A stretch of 64,000 bases of DNA from CAWJMN01 sp963844055 (GTDB taxonomy: Bacteria; Planctomycetota; Planctomycetia; Pirellulales; Pirellulaceae): NCBI GenBank assembly GCA_963844055.1, contig CAWJMN010000001.1, positions 620,001 through 684,000 on the forward strand, written 5' to 3'. Shown one piece after another: positions 26,389-36,700 of the stretch (within the stretch, counting starts at the first letter, position 1; each line of letters opens with the position of its first letter). The translations under genes and the position numbers were made by a program. Below the pieces are notes generated by a model. The model was not told where the DNA came from, searched no databases, and was given only the letters and a program-made list of their open reading frames with translations.

Positions 26389-27750
26389 ATGTTAACCATC
26401 CTTGGACCTAAGTCACCTTCACGCAGTTTTTGCGATGGTCAATCGCGTCGCGACTTCTTGAAGATCGGTGGAATGGTGATGGGCGGACTTGCATTGCCGC
26501 AAGTGCTCGCCGCCGAAGCGCAAGCAGGCACGGGCCGTAGCCACAAAGCGATCATCAACGTCTTTCTGCCCGGCGGTCCTCCGCACCAAGATTTTTGGGA
26601 TGTGAAGATGGACGCCCCCGCAGAGATTCGGGGCGAGTTCCAAGCGATCAAGACCAACGTCTCTGGCATTGAAATCAGCGAGATCTTCCCAAAGATCGCT
26701 GCCATTGCAGACAAGTGCGCCTTCATTCGTACCGTCGTAGGTGCAACCGGCGGCCACGATGCTTATCAATGTATGACCGGTCGTCCGCTAACTCCTGCGG
26801 CCACTGGCGGCTGGCCATCGGCTGGCGCATGGATCAGTAAGCTCAAGGGACCTGTAAACCAAACGATCCCACCTCACCTCAGCATGTGCTACAAGACCGA
26901 CCATGGTCCCTGGGGTTACGATGGAGATGGTGGCTTCCTCGGCCTTGCTCATGCACCCTTCAAGTTGGTTGGTGGCAAGACCGAAACCAGCAAGACCGAC
27001 AATATGGTTCTGCAAGGGATCACCTTGGATCGCTTGCAAGATCGCAATTCCTTGCTCAACAGCATGGATCGCTTTAAGAGAGAAATCGACACTACCGGCA
27101 AGATGGCAGGCCTCGATTCCTTCACGCAGCAAGCGATTGGTATTCTCACCTCGTCTACGCTTGCAGAAGCACTCGATATCTCGAAGGAGCCTGTAGAGGT
27201 TCGTGAGCGCTACGGTGCTGGCGATTCGAAATTCCGCGATGACGGTGCACCAAAGATGACGGAAAACTTCCTCATCGCTCGCCGCTTGGTTGAGGCCGGT
27301 GCTCGCGTTGTTTCGCTCAATTTCAGCCGCTGGGATCACCACGGCAAAAACTTTGACGCCGTCCGCCAAGATGGTCCATTGCTTGATCGTGCAACTGCCG
27401 CTTTGATTAGCGACCTGCATGAACGGGGGCTAGATCGTGATGTCGCCGTTGTGGTTTGGGGCGAATTTGGCCGCACGCCAAAGATCAACCCAGCTGGCGG
27501 ACGCGATCACTGGCCACAGGTTTCCTGTGCGCTTTTGGCAGGTGGTGGATTGCGTACGGGCCAAGTCATTGGCGCAACCAATCGCTTAGGCGAACACGCC
27601 ATTGATCGTCCGGTCACCTTCCAAGAAATCTGGGCCACGCTCTATCACAGCATGGGGCTCAACCTTCGCGCGATTCGTGAATTCGATCTGCGTGGTCGTC
27701 CTCAATACTTGGTTGACCAAGGTGTTGAGCCGATGAAGGAACTGATCTAA
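26389..27750 (+). CDS. DUF1501 domain-containing secreted protein (second copy)
   Basis: 453 residues. SRRDFLKIGGMVMGGLALPQ at about residues 20-40 is a canonical Tat signal. FLPGGPPHQDFWDVKMDAPAEIRGEF and the C-terminal AGGRDHWPQVSCALLAGGG are DUF1501 hallmarks. It is clearly paralogous to the protein at 12529-13923 but shares only the conserved motifs by eye. Its 3' end converges on queE with a gap of 43 bases; no DUF1549/DUF1553 gene is adjacent. Function unknown; export by Tat implies a cofactor or folding before translocation. Confidence 0.92.
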   Translation: MLTILGPKSPSRSFCDGQSRRDFLKIGGMVMGGLALPQVLAAEAQAGTGRSHKAIINVFLPGGPPHQDFWDVKMDAPAEIRGEFQAIKTNVSGIEISEIFPKIAAIADKCAFIRTVVGATGGHDAYQCMTGRPLTPAATGGWPSAGAWISKLKGPVNQTIPPHLSMCYKTDHGPWGYDGDGGFLGLAHAPFKLVGGKTETSKTDNMVLQGITLDRLQDRNSLLNSMDRFKREIDTTGKMAGLDSFTQQAIGILTSSTLAEALDISKEPVEVRERYGAGDSKFRDDGAPKMTENFLIARRLVEAGARVVSLNFSRWDHHGKNFDAVRQDGPLLDRATAALISDLHERGLDRDVAVVVWGEFGRTPKINPAGGRDHWPQVSCALLAGGGLRTGQVIGATNRLGEHAIDRPVTFQEIWATLYHSMGLNLRAIREFDLRGRPQYLVDQGVEPMKELI

Positions 27751-27793
27751 GCGTTTTCTAGCGAGTTCCAGGCGCGAATCGCTTAGCTCCAGT

Positions 27794-28480
27794 TTATGTT
27801 CCCCGCTTTGCACCGTACCATTCGATGTGCATGCGGGGGCAATAGGTTAGGCCTTGCTCTTCGCAGTAAGGCCTCAGCCATTTCTCACGAGCGGCAAGTT
27901 CTTCCGCAGCCGTTCCTTGCGGCATCAAAAGTACGCGGCCTCGCGTAACGGTTGGAAAGCTCTGCAAGTACTGCTCAATCTCGATCAGGTCCGAAGGCTG
28001 GTCCACAACGAACTTCAGCTGGTATGCATAGTTCTGAATGAGCTTTTCAATTATGGCCGGTACATGACGCGAACGTTCGTGCCGCTTCGCCCATGCTCCG
28101 GCTTGTTCCTCGCTGGGCGTTGAGCTGGCCAGCTTGGGGCTGATCGACATCAGATTGCACACCACTGGCAGGAATAGCGTCCCAGCCGTCTCAATGGTGA
28201 TGTGCTTTCCCGCTTCGGCCAATTGGTCACAGATCGGGATCATTTCAGAGAACAAGAGCGGCTCGCCCCCTGTGATCACCACGTGAGAGGCCTCCAAGGC
28301 CAGGGTTTGCGCCACGATTTCCGCCACGCTTTGGTCTTCGCCCTCAGGCTGCCAAGAGGTGTAAGGGGTGTCACAAAACCAGCACCGGAGGTTACAGCCG
28401 CTGGCCCGTACAAAGACACTGTCGGTCCCTGTTAGCAGCCCTTCGCCTTGGCGTGATCGGTAAATCTCGGAAATTCGCAT
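27794..28480 (-). CDS. queE: 7-carboxy-7-deazaguanine synthase
   Basis: 228 residues, typical. MRISEIYRSRQGEGLLTG is the QueE opening, and CNLRCWFCDTPYTSW carries the CxxxCxxC [4Fe-4S] motif for S-adenosylmethionine; GGEPLL follows. It converts 6-carboxytetrahydropterin to 7-carboxy-7-deazaguanine in queuosine and related deazapurine synthesis. No other queuosine genes are adjacent. It is convergent with the DUF1501 gene and divergent from the M20 peptidase gene. Confidence 0.93.
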   Translation of the reverse strand: MRISEIYRSRQGEGLLTGTDSVFVRASGCNLRCWFCDTPYTSWQPEGEDQSVAEIVAQTLALEASHVVITGGEPLLFSEMIPICDQLAEAGKHITIETAGTLFLPVVCNLMSISPKLASSTPSEEQAGAWAKRHERSRHVPAIIEKLIQNYAYQLKFVVDQPSDLIEIEQYLQSFPTVTRGRVLLMPQGTAAEELAAREKWLRPYCEEQGLTYCPRMHIEWYGAKRGT

Positions 28481-28651
28481 GAAGTTTAGGGTAGTGGAGG
28501 GGTGTTTCCGCGGAAATGGGGTCTGGGGCTGCTCCCGTTGTTTCTTCCTAAACTTCCATTGGGTATACTCTTACGTCAACACGTTGGTAATGCCGGACGA
28601 GCTAAATGGCGTGGCCTATCGGCCCCCCGCCGTCCAAAAGGGTTTTTGCGA

Positions 28652-29857
28652 ATGAGTTTTGATGTTGTTACGACGCTGCAAGAGCTGATTCGTCGTCCAA
28701 GCGTAAACCCCATGGGACGAACCGTCTCGGGGGAAATCCACTATGAACACCGAGTCACCGACTATCTCGAGTCACTGTTTCATAGCTTAGGACTCGCGTA
28801 CGAACGGTTTCCCGTTTCGCCATTGCGCGACAATATCATCGTTCGAGTGGACGGTGCCAAGTCGTTGCAAAAGGGGGGCAAGCTCCTGATGCTCGAAGCG
28901 CATCAAGATACCGTTCCCGTCGATGGCATGACGATCGATCCGTTTGATCCCAAGCTCGAAGCGGGACGCATCTACGGCCGGGGTTCCTGCGATATCAAAG
29001 GTGGCATGGCGGCAATGCTGGCGGCCCTCGTTCGTGTTGCGGCAGAGAAGCCACGCAAACGCCCTACGGTCGTGCTGGCCTGTACGGTCAATGAAGAGCA
29101 CGGCTTTACCGGTGCTACACATCTTGCCAACCTATTTGCTGGCAAGAGCATCGATCAACAATCAAAATTGCTCCCCCGTGTGCCAGATGCTGGCATTGTG
29201 GCAGAGCCAACTCAGCTGGGTGTGGTCGTTGCTCACAAGGGAGCCGTTCGCTGGCGTGCCCACACGCAAGGCACCGCTGCTCACAGCTCGCAGCCGCATT
29301 TGGGTGACAATGCCGTCTATCACATGGCACGAGTTTTGTCCGGCCTAGAGCAATACGCTCGCGATGTTGTTCCGCACCTGTCGCAGCATCGGCTGGTGGG
29401 CCATCCTACGCTTAGCGTTGGTCTGATCTCGGGCGGTATTAGCGTTAATACGGTTCCGGATCACTGCGTTATCGAAGTGGATCGCCGCGTGATGCCAGGT
29501 GACAAGCCCGAAGACGCTTATCGCCATGCCGTAGATTACGTCAACAGCTACGTTCCCACCGGAACCCCCGTCGTTTGGGATGCACCGTTCCTCTCGTCGC
29601 CCGGCCTATCAGACGCGCTCAATGGAGAGCTTGCCGAAAAGCTTTCCACAGCAATCCAAGAGAATGAGCTGCCTGGCGATTGTTTTGGCGTCTCCTATGG
29701 CACCAATGCACCGCACTATGCGGCCATGGGTTGCCCCACCGTGGTATTTGGCCCCGGCAGCATCGATCAAGCACATACCAAGGACGAATGGTTAGAGATT
29801 TCGCAGCTCGAAGCGGCCAGCGAAATCCTGTTCAACTTCATTCGCAATGGTTTGTAA
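28652..29857 (+). CDS. M20-family metallopeptidase (ArgE/DapE-type deacylase)
   Basis: 401 residues from the ATG at 28652 (MSFDVVTTLQELIRRPSVNPMG); 50 in-frame codons upstream are Arg/Pro-rich and look non-coding. EAHQDTVPVDG supplies the first metal His, GRGSCDIKGGMAAM the Asp and Gly-rich loop, TVNEEHGFTGATHL the catalytic Glu pair, and AAHSSQPHLGDN the dimerisation-domain loop. C-terminal GPGSIDQAHTKDEWLEISQL provides the last His. It hydrolyses an amide bond with two zinc ions, as acetylornithine deacetylase or succinyl-diaminopimelate desuccinylase do; substrate not assignable. Confidence 0.9.
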   Translation: MSFDVVTTLQELIRRPSVNPMGRTVSGEIHYEHRVTDYLESLFHSLGLAYERFPVSPLRDNIIVRVDGAKSLQKGGKLLMLEAHQDTVPVDGMTIDPFDPKLEAGRIYGRGSCDIKGGMAAMLAALVRVAAEKPRKRPTVVLACTVNEEHGFTGATHLANLFAGKSIDQQSKLLPRVPDAGIVAEPTQLGVVVAHKGAVRWRAHTQGTAAHSSQPHLGDNAVYHMARVLSGLEQYARDVVPHLSQHRLVGHPTLSVGLISGGISVNTVPDHCVIEVDRRVMPGDKPEDAYRHAVDYVNSYVPTGTPVVWDAPFLSSPGLSDALNGELAEKLSTAIQENELPGDCFGVSYGTNAPHYAAMGCPTVVFGPGSIDQAHTKDEWLEISQLEAASEILFNFIRNGL

Positions 29858-29875
29858 TAACTCGATGGCTTGTGC

Positions 29876-31525
29876 TTAGTCTTTGGCCGATTCCCAAAGC
29901 TTGCTAAGTGCAAGGATGGCTTCGGCCGTACACCAATTCAGTGGTGTATGCGGCGATGGAATGCGAAGTAGACCGTTCTCGTCTTCCATGGCGATAAAGC
30001 ACTCCGTAAACCGATAGGCCGGCACGGAGAACAGTCGCATCTCTTCGTTTTCCAGCTTGTCGATGCTCCATTCCCCTTCGCCCGTGATATTGCGCAGGCC
30101 AGTTGCGATCATGTGCAACTGCATGCGACGACTTTCCGCATCGCCCGTTGCAGCGAACCGCTTGCCATAGAACGTAGCCAATTGCCAAATCGGATGGCAC
30201 CAGGCCGCTTCATGGCCGGCCGGAATGGCATTCTGCCGATTGACAAATTCCGTAAGGCCACTCGCATCGCCCGAGGGAGCACCGCAAATCGCTTTGAGCC
30301 GCGCTACCGTTTGATAAGTAAAGTAGTTGAGCCCCTGATACGAATCGCCCAGGTAACGCTTGTAGGCACCTGTTCGCTTGTCGGCAAGGACCTCAATCAG
30401 TTGCAAGACCCCTTGTTCGGCGCGGGTCACCCAGTGACTTCCGAGCCCCGCCAACTTGGCGGTCATTTGCGGCCCCTCAATCATCAAATGATAGATCAGC
30501 GCGATATCTGCCTTGCGTGATCGTGGATCATCCGCGGGGTACGTTGGAGATTCATACGGCAGGACACGCCCCAGCACATGCGCACCCTCTCGGGCGAGCT
30601 GTTCTGCGGTGCTCGCGCAGGTGAGTTGATTCCACGGTGCGCCAAGGTGAGGACGATAGTGCCGAAACGCTTCTTCTAAAAAGGCGCCGTCGGCAGATTT
30701 CGCGAATGCTGCCAGGCGCACCGCCAGTGCCACGTCCCAGACGATGACGCTCGACCGAATCGCAGGCAACTCTTCCCACGATCCACTATTCTCGTTTTCG
30801 TAGAACTTGATCTTCGCCAAAAAGGGAACGAGCGCTCCTAGGAATTGCCGATGCTGCGGCGAGAGTTCGGAAAGCTTCAAGTCTCCTCGAGAAATGGCAT
30901 CCAGCGTATTAACCGCCAAGATCTGCCATGCATCTTGTTTGTGGGACCACTTCTCTACGGCAGCGCCGTTAAGGTTGGGCAAAATCTCTAAAAAGATGTG
31001 TGGCCAATTGGTTGGGTCTTGCCAGTACGTTGGGTTGTCAGACATCAGTACCGACTCAAATCGCTTCCGCTGAGAAACCGTCGACATCAACGTCAGCCCT
31101 GACAGCAATAGCTCCTTTCCCAGGCTTAGCAAATCCTCGTGCCAAGGAATGCCGGTTCGGCCTGCAACCAACATGTTGCCCGCGGTAAAGCTAAGGTCAC
31201 GAATCCAAAGGTTCGTCCCCATGGGCCACATGCCGGTCTCGGCTGCACGTGGAATTCGAACGGCATGCGGCGTGCCATCGACATCCGCAAACGTATGCTT
31301 CTCCGTCTTGATCGAGAACGCGCCGTTGTTATGCAGAAGTGTGATCAGTTGCCGCAGCGTCGCTTTTGAAGTGAGGTCTCCCAGCGTGATCAGTTGGCCA
31401 ATCTCTTGGTTGCGATACCCGCTCGCCGTTGGATGAAAGTCACGCGCCAGTCGGCCACGCAAATCTGCTAGTAATGCTTTATCCTTTTGCGCAGCGGTAT
31501 CAGGACTCAAGGAAGCACTATCCAT
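29876..31525 (-). CDS. Hypothetical alpha-helical protein, (alpha/alpha)6-barrel-like
   Basis: 549 residues, soluble, no signal peptide. The sequence is almost entirely amphipathic helices with repeated aromatic-rich turns (WPMGTNLWIRDLSFTAGNM, WSHKQDAWQILAVNTLDAI, GHEAAWCHPIWQLATFYGKRF). The look resembles GH15-like or phosphorylase-kinase-regulatory (alpha/alpha)6 toroids, but no catalytic signature can be assigned with certainty. A carbohydrate-related role is inference. It faces the M20 gene with 18 bases between stops and is divergent from sufE. Confidence 0.6.
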   Translation of the reverse strand: MDSASLSPDTAAQKDKALLADLRGRLARDFHPTASGYRNQEIGQLITLGDLTSKATLRQLITLLHNNGAFSIKTEKHTFADVDGTPHAVRIPRAAETGMWPMGTNLWIRDLSFTAGNMLVAGRTGIPWHEDLLSLGKELLLSGLTLMSTVSQRKRFESVLMSDNPTYWQDPTNWPHIFLEILPNLNGAAVEKWSHKQDAWQILAVNTLDAISRGDLKLSELSPQHRQFLGALVPFLAKIKFYENENSGSWEELPAIRSSVIVWDVALAVRLAAFAKSADGAFLEEAFRHYRPHLGAPWNQLTCASTAEQLAREGAHVLGRVLPYESPTYPADDPRSRKADIALIYHLMIEGPQMTAKLAGLGSHWVTRAEQGVLQLIEVLADKRTGAYKRYLGDSYQGLNYFTYQTVARLKAICGAPSGDASGLTEFVNRQNAIPAGHEAAWCHPIWQLATFYGKRFAATGDAESRRMQLHMIATGLRNITGEGEWSIDKLENEEMRLFSVPAYRFTECFIAMEDENGLLRIPSPHTPLNWCTAEAILALSKLWESAKD

Positions 31526-31781
31526 GTGGAGAATCTCCTAGTTGTTTGCGATCGGCACTTGGCATTTGAGGCACTCGGCTACTACCAGCGGTAAGTCCCT
31601 TTGTTGTAACAGGTTTGCCGCCTTGACCGAATGCAGGTTTGTGGCAAAAAAGAACGCCCTAACCGCCCTAATAGCGGCGATGTTTGCCAGCTAATCCCCC
31701 GTTATCCTCCCTGACCAAACCAGCTTTCCCCGCGTATGATATTACAAGCGAAGTTCCTCTCCCCGTTGTTGGCCTGAGACC

Positions 31782-32207
31782 ATGTTGACCCTCGATCAAA
31801 TCATCCAAGATTTCTCGGACATTGATGACGAAAATGAGCGGTTTGAGCTCCTCTTAGAACTCGGCCAAGACCTGCCCGACTTTCCAGAATCGGAAAAGCT
31901 GTCCGCTTATTTGGTGCAAGGTTGTCAAAGCCAAGTATGGCTGATTCCCGAGCCAAAGTTGGACGAAAACGGCAAGCTCTACTTCCGCGCTGATAGTGAT
32001 TCGCTGATTGTCCGTGGCATTATCGCTTTGCTTTTGGCCTGCTATTCCGGCAAGACACCAAGCGAGATCCTGGCGTTTGAAGTGCGTCCTTTGCTGTCGC
32101 AAATTGGTCTCGCACGTCACCTGAGTCCAAGCCGTTCAAACGGACTTTTTTCCATGGTGAAACGGATGCAGCAAATTGCGGCCACGTATACTAAGCCAAC
32201 GGCTTAG
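31782..32207 (+). CDS. sufE: SufE-family cysteine-desulfurase sulfur acceptor
   Basis: 141 residues, typical. The active Cys is in VQGCQSQVWL near residue 48, and PSEILAF and the C-terminal SRSNGLFSMVKRM match the family. SufE accepts persulfide from SufS and passes it to the SufBCD scaffold for Fe-S cluster assembly. No other suf gene is adjacent. The 3' end overlaps the convergent CobW-type gene by 17 bases, so transcription of each reads antisense into the other. Confidence 0.92.
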   Translation: MLTLDQIIQDFSDIDDENERFELLLELGQDLPDFPESEKLSAYLVQGCQSQVWLIPEPKLDENGKLYFRADSDSLIVRGIIALLLACYSGKTPSEILAFEVRPLLSQIGLARHLSPSRSNGLFSMVKRMQQIAATYTKPTA

Positions 32208-33273
32208 TCGGAATTTGGCACTCACTAAACGCTGCTTCAAGCGCCGGTAGCGGATCGTGATTCGGCTCAAAGAAGATCACATCGCAGCGGCTATCGCTCC
32301 GATGCGCGGTCGGCAGCATTTCTAGCTGTCGGAGGCTGCCTATCTCTAACTTCACCCAGCCATCGGACGTTCGGAAAACGCCCTTGGCCCGGACGACCCC
32401 CGCCGGTTCGCCTTGGGCAAGTTTCAAAAACAGCCCCTCCAGCGCAGGAAGCGAAAACTCTTGGCTGGCCGGCCATTGCCAGCCATAACCTTGAAAGCCC
32501 TCTTTGGTCCGCGATGTTGCCTGCCCCTGTGTCGTTTGGTCCTTAGGATGCGCCACATCATGGTCATGCTTAGCGTGCGGCTCGCTTGCCGCTGGCGATG
32601 GGACGGCGAGCTTAGGCAGTATTACCACTTTGGAGGCTGGCTTCTTCCAGTCGAGAATATCTAGGGGAAGCTCGCCGAACTTGGTCACCAAGATTTTCAT
32701 CTTCGGCGGATAGAGCCCGCCGACCCAGCCGTAAAACTGTTCCATTACTTCGGGGTCAGTCTTATCCGCAAAGTTAGCGACCAAGATGTCGGCCGCATCG
32801 ATTTGCGTCTGTGCCAGTTCCGAAGGATTGCCGCGCATCCGAAAATACGCCTGCGGATGAAGGAACGTGATAATCGGACGAAGCTCAAGCCGTTCGATGA
32901 TTTCATCGTCCCGCAATAAGTCCCACAAAGCCGCGGGTTCAGCCAGGCCCGTTGGCTCAATCACAATGCGATCAGGCGCTAGGTTGTGCACCGCGTAAGA
33001 AATCGCGCCGAGAAGATCATCACCTGCCGAGCAACAAACGCATCCGTCAGCAACTGACATGATCCGCACATCGTCATTGGCCGATCCGCTGCTGTTCATA
33101 ATTGCGCCGTCTATATCCACAGCGCCAAAGTCGTTGACGATCACAACAACCTTCTCTTTGCCAGAAAGCTGTTTGAGAAGTCGCACGACCGCAGTGGTTT
33201 TGCCGGTCCCGAGAAATCCACTAACCAGATGGGTAGGGATGGGGCTCTTTTGCGGACGAAGTTCACTCGTCAC
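32191..33273 (-). CDS. CobW/YjiA-type GTP-binding metal chaperone
   Basis: 360 residues. A GTG at 33273 preceded by GAGG is favoured over TTG six bases upstream. GFLGTGKTT is the P-loop, and ADGCVCCSAGDD holds the CxCC metal-binding motif of G3E GTPases. VIEPTGLAEPAALWD is switch-like. A His-rich stretch (KHDHDV around residues 235-245) joins the N-terminal GTPase and C-terminal CobW_C domain and may bind zinc. Such proteins hand metals, often zinc, to apo-enzymes. It overlaps sufE tail to tail; tRNA-Leu lies 77 bases upstream. Confidence 0.9.
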   Translation of the reverse strand: MTSELRPQKSPIPTHLVSGFLGTGKTTAVVRLLKQLSGKEKVVVIVNDFGAVDIDGAIMNSSGSANDDVRIMSVADGCVCCSAGDDLLGAISYAVHNLAPDRIVIEPTGLAEPAALWDLLRDDEIIERLELRPIITFLHPQAYFRMRGNPSELAQTQIDAADILVANFADKTDPEVMEQFYGWVGGLYPPKMKILVTKFGELPLDILDWKKPASKVVILPKLAVPSPAASEPHAKHDHDVAHPKDQTTQGQATSRTKEGFQGYGWQWPASQEFSLPALEGLFLKLAQGEPAGVVRAKGVFRTSDGWVKLEIGSLRQLEMLPTAHRSDSRCDVIFFEPNHDPLPALEAAFSECQIPTKPLA

Positions 33274-33349
33274 TGCCAAACCTCACAGAGGCTGCTGAGC
33301 CAAGCGGTACCAAAGAATTGGTGGAACCGCTTATCGATGTTAAAAGAAG

Positions 33350-33432
33350 TACCAGAGGTGGGAGTCGAACCCACACGCCCTTGCGGACACAGGATTTTGA
33401 ATCCAGCGCGTCTGCCATTCCGCCACTCTGGC
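33350..33432 (-). tRNA. tRNA-Leu (anticodon CAA)
   Basis: 83 nt with a long variable arm (GTGTCCGCAAGGGCGTGT region), as expected for a class II tRNA. Anticodon loop TTCAAAA lies between GGAT and ATCC arms, giving CAA. Acceptor GCCAGAG pairs with CTCTGGT (G1-U72 wobble) and A73 is present. T-arm contains TTCGACT. CCA is not encoded. Confidence 0.93.
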
Positions 33433-33770
33433 CCGTCAAATTGCCGGGTTTCGAATTATCAAGCATTTGGCCTCTTTTTCAAGGGCCACTAGCCCTCCTT
33501 CGCTCACTCTGTGGCGAAGTTTTTCAATTATATGGCATTCTAGTCGGATTATTTGGCACATTGGGAATCGCTCGCCCACGTAGAAATCGCCCTAAGTCGT
33601 GCCTTAGAAGGCGTTTAGCAGAAACTCACCCGGTTAAAAATGCTCGCCTGACTTGCGAACCACGTTAGCCACCCCAGATAATGCCCAACTGCTAGAAAGT
33701 CGGCCATCCTGCCCATGGGATGGTTTGATTCCGCCCCCTTCCTGTTTAGTTTGCCCATCGGAACCGCGTT
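33433..33770. other. Spacer upstream of the first PVC-type cytochrome
   Basis: About 340 bases. A plus-strand frame at 33318-33668 covers the tRNA-Leu antisense and is spurious. No clear promoter or repeat was found. Confidence 0.45.
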
Positions 33771-36700
33771 ATGCACCGTGATTGGAATTTTCCCGCCCTT
33801 GCCCTTCAGGCCGTCCGAGGGCTCATCGCTCCCGCGCTGGCTGTTGTCAGCTGTTTACCCCTAAACGCGGCTGACCTTCCCCAGGCTCCTATTCCAGCCA
33901 CCGAAGCCACCAAGCACTTCGCTCTGGAAAAAGGGTTCTCGGCGACACTGTTTGCGGGCGAGCCCCAAACCTCTCAGCCGATTGCCTTTACGTTTGATGA
34001 TGCTGGCCGGATGTGGGTTGTGGAATGCATGTCGTATCCGAACTGGAACGGCCCACGCAAAGATCGCGTCGTCATCTTGGAAGATACGGACCGGGACGGC
34101 AAAGCCGACAAGCGGACCGTCTTCTTCGATCAAGGAATGAACCTGACCGGGATTGAAGTGGGCTTTGGTGGCGTTTGGCTTTGTGCAACGCCTAACTTAC
34201 TTTTCATTCCCGACGCCAATCATGATGACAAGCCCGATGGCGAGCCAGTAATCAAGCTCGACGGCTGGGATCTCAAGGCCAAGCATAACGTCTTCAGCGC
34301 ACTTCGCTGGGGTCCCGATGGCTGGCTCTATGGTTGCAACGGCATTCTTTCCAACTCTTCCGTAGGAAAGCCGGGCACGCCCGAAGAGCAACGGACCAAG
34401 CTCAATTGCAGCGTTTGGCGCTACCATCCCACACGTGAGTCGTTTGAAGTCGTCATGACCGGAACGACCAATCCTTGGGGTGTCGACTATGACGATCTGG
34501 GCCAAATCTTTTCGACGAACTGCGTGATCGAGCATCTGTGGCATGCCATTCCTGGCAGCCATCAAAAGCGTATGTTCGGCCAAGATCTAACTCCGTACAC
34601 CTATTCGCTGATGGATACTGTGGCGGATCACATTCACTGGGGTGGCGGTCACTGGACCGAAGCGCGCGGTGGAGAGAAGCACGACTCGGCCGGCGGCGGC
34701 CATGCTCACTCTGGTGCGGCGATTTACCTTTCGCATCATTTTCCTGCCGAATATCGCAACCGCATGTTCCTCTGCAATATTCACGGCAATCGCGTCAATC
34801 AGGATGCGCTGGTTCGTCATGGCAGTGGCTATGTCGCCAAGCATGCTCCGGACTTTATGAACGCCAATGACCCTTGGTTCCGTGGCGTTGCCGTGCAGCA
34901 AGGTCCCGAAGGAGGCATGTACGTTTCCGATTGGTGCGATACGGGCGAGTGTCACAACTACGATATTGCTGACCAACGCAATGGTCGCATTTATCGCGTT
35001 CTCTACGAGAACAAGGCCGACAAGATCTCCGACCTGTCGAAGCTTTCCAGCCTGGAATTGGCCAAGTTGCAAACGAATGACAACGACTGGATCGTCCGTC
35101 ATGCTCGTCGTCTACTTCAGGAGCGTGCGATTGCCGCACCGCTGGATCAAGATGTCGTCAAAGCGATAACGACCATCGTGCAGGATAAGCAACTTGCTAC
35201 GCCAAAGCGTTTGCGTGGCATGTGGGCATTGCACTGTATTGGTGCAGATAATGGTCCATTGCTTACCAGTCTGTTGGAAGATTCGGACGAGGTGGTTCGT
35301 GCTTGGTCGGTTCGTTTGATTGGTCAAGATCCCGCCAAAACGAAGAGCCTGGGTGCAACGATTACTGCACTCGCTCAAAAGGAGCCTACCGCTTGGGCCC
35401 GTCTGGAACTGGCTGCCCACCTGCAACGCAGCAGCGGTGAAGACCGCTGGCTACTTGCAGAAGCGCTGGCCAAGCAGGCCGCTGACGCGGGAGACATTCG
35501 TGTTCAGCAGATGATTTGGTACGGCCTAGAGCCTCTTGTCACGGCTGATCCGCATCGTGCGCTCAAGCTTGCTTCCCAAAGCCCACTCCCTTTGGTGCGG
35601 CAATTGGTTGCCCGTCGCCTTGTCGATCGTCCAGCACCAGAACAAGTGGCCCAAGGCCTGGATGAGGTTCTGCATGCTGTGGCTGCCGCAGAGGATGTTG
35701 CCGTTCGCGAAGACCTACTAACCGGTCTGCTGACGACCTTTACCGGCCTGCGTAAGATGGCGATGCCCGCTCAATGGCCCGCCCTCTACAAGCGTCTGTT
35801 GGCCGTCAACAGTGAAAAGCTCGAAGAGCGTTCAACGCGTCTGGCAATTCTCTTTGGCGATGAAACCGCTATGAAGCTGTTGGGCGAACGTGCGAAGAAC
35901 ACCAGTGTCGCTGCGGAAAAGCGTATCGCCGCGATTGAAGTCCTGATCGACGCTCATGCGGCCGGCACGACGGAAATCTTGCTCGACCTGATCATGGACC
36001 CCAACGTAGGCAGCGCTGCCTTACGCGGTGTTGGATTCTTTTCCGATGCCAAGATTCCTGCAACGGTTTTAGGGCTGTACGACAAGCTTCCCAAGGAGCA
36101 ACGTGGTTCGGCGATTAGTGCCCTTAGCAATCGGGCCGATTTTGCCGGCCAGCTTTTGTCTGCGATTGGTGACGGCAAGATCCCTCGTGCGGATCTCACC
36201 GCCTACCATGTGGCGCAGCTGAATGCATTGAATAATCCTGCGGTAAATGCGCAGATTCAGGCCGTCTGGGGCCAAGTTCGCGGCACTTCTGCAGAACGCC
36301 AAGCCCTTGTAGCCAGCTACAAGGCCAAGCTGACCGATGAGGTGTTGTCGAAGGCCGACGCCTCGCATGGCCGGGCGATCTTCCGCAAGAACTGTGCCTC
36401 GTGCCATACGCTGTTTGATGATGGTGGCAAGATTGGACCGGAGCTAACCGGCTCGCAGCGAACCAACCTTGACTACATCCTCTCCAACGTCCTGGATCCA
36501 AGTGCAGTTGTTGCGAAGGACTATCAGCTTACGCTGATTCAAACCGATGATGGCCGCGTATTGACGGGAATCGTCAAACAAGAGAGCGATCTGACGGTAT
36601 CGTTGCAAACCACGACGCAGCTGGTTCAAATCGCCAAGACCGAAATCGAAAATCGTTCCCAGCAGCAACTTTCGATGATGCCCGAAGGCATCCTTCGCGA

